Source: Verrucomicrobiota bacterium
GTDB taxonomy: Bacteria; Verrucomicrobiota; Verrucomicrobiia; Limisphaerales; JAEYXS01
DNA: 8,970 nt
Assembly (NCBI GenBank): GCA_021156225.1
Contig: JAJNBN010000102.1
Span: forward strand, 1 to 8,970
Direction of reading: 5' to 3'
Under the pieces are notes generated by a model. The model worked only from the letters and a program-made list of their open reading frames with translations. It was not told the DNA's origin and ran no database searches. Each line of letters starts with the position of its first letter. The stretch's first letter is position 1. The translations under genes and the position numbers were made by a program. This document shows positions 6,659 to 8,970 of the stretch, in pieces.

Positions 6659-7687
6659 TCACGGTGATACATACCCGCCGATCGATTCCGGCGGGGGCGG
6701 TACCTCACCGGTCACAGGCACCTTCGCCGCATCTTTGATCCGGGATACCAGATCTTCCACCTTCCATTCGTTCCCGATGAACACATCATACACCCGCCCG
6801 CGCGTATCGATGACCACCGTGCGCATGTTGTGATTGAAATCAAACGTGCCCTCTTTCCGGTTGAAATCCAGGCCAAACCGTTCACCGATGTCATCGATAT
6901 CGATCATCGCCCCCGTGATGAAGCTCCACTTCTCCGGCTTGTAATGCGCCCGCTGGGCGTACGCCCGTAACACCGGCGGTGTGTCCATCTGCACATCGAA
7001 GGAAAGGCTGAACAGATGCCAGTTCTTCGGCGCTGCCGCATCCGCTTCCAGCGCTTCATAAGCCCGCTTGAAATTCGTTGTCAGTCGCGGGCAATAGTTC
7101 GGCATCGGGCACCGGGTGAAGATGAAGGTCAGAGCCATCGCCTTCCCGCGAAATTCATCCGTCTTGATGTCTTTGCCGAACTCATTGACGAACGGATAAT
7201 TCGGCAGTTTGTCCCCGATCTTCAACGGGTCCACATTTCGCACCAGCCGGGAACTGGGCGGCGGCGCGGGCGGCATGTTCGTGTGGCCGATCACCTGCAC
7301 CTGGTCGATCCAACCATCATCCGTCGTCACCAGCATGCGGAAGGAGACCATGTCCCCCGCCTTCACCCCGGCGAGATCATTGGTATCCTTCACGCTCAAA
7401 GGCATCGTCATCGCCGGCATGTAGCCGGGGATCTCCTCATGCCGGATGATGGCCGTCAGCCCGTTCGTCCGGAGCTGCTGCACCAGCCCTTTCACCTCAT
7501 AGATATTTGTGGTGCCTGGAGCCGGATCGGTGGACACCACTGGAGCATTAGTCGTGGCGGCGGCGGGCGCAGGCGCCGGGGCGGGAGGCTTGGGCGCGGG
7601 ATCACAAGCGGTGACCAGCAACGCAAGTGCCGTCAGCGCAACAACGTAAACAAATCGAGGAGCAGTTTCCAAAAGCATGGCAGACAT
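6659..7687 (-). CDS. Copper lipoprotein: CusF-like domain fused to Sco1/SenC domain
   Basis: Sco proteins deliver copper to the CuA site of cytochrome c oxidase or act as thiol reductases; CusF-like domains bind Cu(I). Counting from the ATG at 7685-7687 (342 residues), residues 1-28 form a lipoprotein signal ending in LVTAC (lipid-anchored Cys28), followed by a Pro/Ala-rich linker. Residues about 63-133 match the CusF fold, with HEEIPGYMPAMTM carrying His83, Met90, Met93 and Met95 as probable copper ligands; E. coli CusF has a Trp where Met90 stands. Residues about 150-325 are a thioredoxin-like Sco domain with FIFTRCPMPNYCPRL and a distal His286 (FNHNM), the classic third copper ligand. The cysteines (193, 199) are spaced C-x5-C, not the textbook C-x3-C. 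Starts at 7678 (ATG) or 7711 (GTG) are possible. A TATACT lies directly before the chosen ATG. The gene is divergent from the SGNH-like gene; no oxidase genes are nearby. Confidence 0.9.
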   Translation of the reverse strand: MSAMLLETAPRFVYVVALTALALLVTACDPAPKPPAPAPAPAAATTNAPVVSTDPAPGTTNIYEVKGLVQQLRTNGLTAIIRHEEIPGYMPAMTMPLSVKDTNDLAGVKAGDMVSFRMLVTTDDGWIDQVQVIGHTNMPPAPPPSSRLVRNVDPLKIGDKLPNYPFVNEFGKDIKTDEFRGKAMALTFIFTRCPMPNYCPRLTTNFKRAYEALEADAAAPKNWHLFSLSFDVQMDTPPVLRAYAQRAHYKPEKWSFITGAMIDIDDIGERFGLDFNRKEGTFDFNHNMRTVVIDTRGRVYDVFIGNEWKVEDLVSRIKDAAKVPVTGEVPPPPESIGGYVSP

Positions 7688-7917
7688 AGTATAACGATAT
7701 TTCCCTGTCACACAATGACGGGAAAAATCAGGCCCTTCCAGTTAACTTGCTAAGGTTTCCCGTCCGCATGACATATGTTTGGACGTGCCTGCCCCTTTTA
7801 TTGCTCGAAATTTTCATCTGAATCTGCCGCCCAGCGGCGCCGTCAGTCTTTTCCTCATTGAATCGTGAACCTTTTGCCGCTTTGCTAGGTTCACCCAAAC
7901 AGCCTGTGAATTTGTTT
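7688..7917. other. Divergent intergenic region between the copper lipoprotein and SGNH-like genes
   Basis: This 230-base gap must hold the promoters of two divergent genes. I see a TATACT at 7688-7693 (minus) near the start of the lipoprotein gene with no good -35, and an inverted repeat at 7865-7894 near the plus-strand gene. No small coding frame with convincing features was found. Confidence 0.45.
7865..7894. repeat. 8-base inverted repeat upstream of the SGNH-like gene
   Basis: GTGAACCT (7865-7872) and AGGTTCAC (7887-7894) are perfect inverted copies separated by 14 bases, ending 23 bases before the ATG at 7918. The arms are centred about 22 bases apart, roughly two helical turns, as expected for a dimeric repressor's operator; the RNA form could also fold as a leader hairpin. 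No regulator gene is adjacent. Confidence 0.4.
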
Positions 7918-8970
7918 ATGCATCAGCGCATCCTTGTCGTGGCTCTCACATTGTTGAGCGCGGTTTTCGCCTTGGCCCAGCAACCGGCGAAGCTGGACCT
8001 CAAACCCGGCGAACACATCGCCCTCATCGGCAATGCCCTGCCGGACCGCATGCAGCACAGCGGTTACTTCGAGACGCTCATCCACGCGCAATATCCCAAG
8101 CATGACCTGGTCGTGCGCAATCTCGCCGCCGCTGGCGATGAAGTGATGAAGCGCAGCCGCTCCGAGAACTTCGGCTCGCCCGATGAATGGCTGACCAAAG
8201 TGCAGGCGGACGTCATCTTCGCCTACTTCGGCTTCAATGAATCGTTCAAGGGCTACGCCGGTCTGGAACAGTTCAAGGCCGAGCTGGGCCTGTTCCTGAA
8301 GGAGACGAAGGCCAAAAACTATTCCGGCAAGGGCAACCCGCGCATCGTCCTCTTCTCCCCCATCGCCAATGAAAAACATCGCGACCCAAATTTCCCGACG
8401 CCAGATGCGAACAATACCAACCTGGAAAACTACACCGCCGCCATGGCCGAAGTGGCCAAGGCACACGACGTCCTCTTCGTGGATCTCTTCCGTCCCTCCC
8501 AGCAGCTCTACTCCGCCGCCGCGCAAAAGGGCCAATCCCTCACCGTGAATGGCCTGCACCTCACGGAAGAAGGCGACAAAGCCCTCGCCCCGCTCATGTT
8601 CCAGAGCGTGTTCGGCCAGAAAGCCCCGGCAGGCAACTTTGAGAAACTCCGCACGGTCATCAATGACAAGAACACCGAATGGCACGCCCGCTACCGCACC
8701 GTGGATGGCTACAATGTCTATGGCGGCCGCTCCAAGCTGAGCTACGAATCTCCCAAAGGTGCCGCCAAGATCTCCAACTACGACGTGATGCAACAGGAGA
8801 TGGCGCAGCGCGATGTGCTCACCGCCAACCGCGACAAACGGGTTTGGGCCGTGGCGAAAGGCGGTGATCTCAAGGTGGATGATTCCAACCTTCCCAAAGT
8901 CACGGAAGTGAAATCGAACAAGCCCGGCGCGAATGCCGATGGCTCCCACAAGTTCCTCGGCGCGGAAGAA
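7918..8970 (+). CDS. Secreted SGNH/GDSL-like protein, N-terminal part; continues past window end
   Basis: The frame is open from the ATG at 7918 to the last base (351 codons, no stop). A signal peptide (MHQRILVVALTLLSAVFALA, cleavage near residue 20) marks export. Residues about 31-225 are an SGNH-hydrolase-like fold: IGNALPDRM at 37-45 in the block I place, RNLAAAGDEV for block II, FGFNE (104-108) for block III and VNGLHLTEEG (210-219) for block V. The nucleophile position of block I (GDS) reads GNA and the Asp of the D-x-x-H pair reads Asn211, leaving only His214, so classical esterase activity is doubtful. After residue 230, WHARYRTVDGYNVYGGR and TANRDKRVWAVAKGGDLKVDD are typical of large PVC-group secreted proteins whose next section is a glucose-dehydrogenase-like propeller, often ending in a haem-binding CxxCH domain; that section would lie beyond the window. 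A GTG at 7906 would add four residues. No Shine-Dalgarno is visible. Confidence 0.83.
   Translation, partial: MHQRILVVALTLLSAVFALAQQPAKLDLKPGEHIALIGNALPDRMQHSGYFETLIHAQYPKHDLVVRNLAAAGDEVMKRSRSENFGSPDEWLTKVQADVIFAYFGFNESFKGYAGLEQFKAELGLFLKETKAKNYSGKGNPRIVLFSPIANEKHRDPNFPTPDANNTNLENYTAAMAEVAKAHDVLFVDLFRPSQQLYSAAAQKGQSLTVNGLHLTEEGDKALAPLMFQSVFGQKAPAGNFEKLRTVINDKNTEWHARYRTVDGYNVYGGRSKLSYESPKGAAKISNYDVMQQEMAQRDVLTANRDKRVWAVAKGGDLKVDDSNLPKVTEVKSNKPGANADGSHKFLGAEE

Noticed and set aside
6640..6668. ATCACC/GGTGAT inverted repeat at the convergent ends of dprA and the copper lipoprotein gene
   Set aside because: The stem is six bases with a 17-base loop and no T-run, and it overlaps the end of the lipoprotein coding region; too weak to call a terminator.
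7016..7753. Plus-strand frame opposite the copper lipoprotein gene
   Set aside because: Arg/His-rich shadow; the minus strand has a lipobox and the CusF and Sco motifs.
7891..8949. Minus-strand frame of 352 codons opposite the SGNH-like gene
   Set aside because: Gly/Val/His-rich antisense product without a domain; the plus strand has a signal peptide and SGNH blocks.
1..8970. CRISPR arrays, tRNA or rRNA genes, insertion-sequence ends, long direct repeats
   Set aside because: Looked for and not seen; no regularly spaced repeats, no transposase frame and no tRNA-like clover-leaf segment.

Overview
The window looks like chromosome of a PVC-group bacterium, most likely Verrucomicrobiota. This rests on gene content: a secreted Cys-type sulfatase, the start of a secreted SGNH-like protein of the kind that in this phylum continues into a glucose-dehydrogenase-like or haem-binding part, many signal-peptide proteins of unknown function, and weak or absent Shine-Dalgarno sites. 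Most of the window is GC-rich, but the first ~680 bases are clearly AT-richer. No RNA genes, CRISPR arrays or insertion sequences were found.

Left edge (1-919). A minus-strand gene runs off the left edge and encodes an HNH-type zinc protein. Its frame (positions 3-560 on the minus strand) is fully open. Next to it, at about 753-842 on the minus strand, is the last ~30 codons of a short-chain dehydrogenase/reductase gene with no body, so it is a remnant. Together with the change in base composition this suggests a rearrangement or insertion junction at about 680-860.

Middle, plus strand (920-3880). There are four genes in one direction, separated by about 80-100 bases: a secreted protein with a DUF3859-like C-terminal domain, a soluble protein of unknown function, a secreted two-part protein of unknown function, and a small membrane protein. 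They do not form an obvious pathway.

Right half (3890-8970). A secreted sulfatase (minus) is divergent from dprA (plus; DNA uptake and recombination). dprA converges on a predicted copper lipoprotein (minus) that joins a CusF-like domain to a Sco/SenC domain. That gene is divergent from a secreted SGNH-like protein (plus) that continues past the window end.

I do not see a complete new multi-gene system. The best leads are the HNH gene at the AT-rich edge, the broken SDR gene beside it, and the CusF-Sco fusion with a widened cysteine motif.
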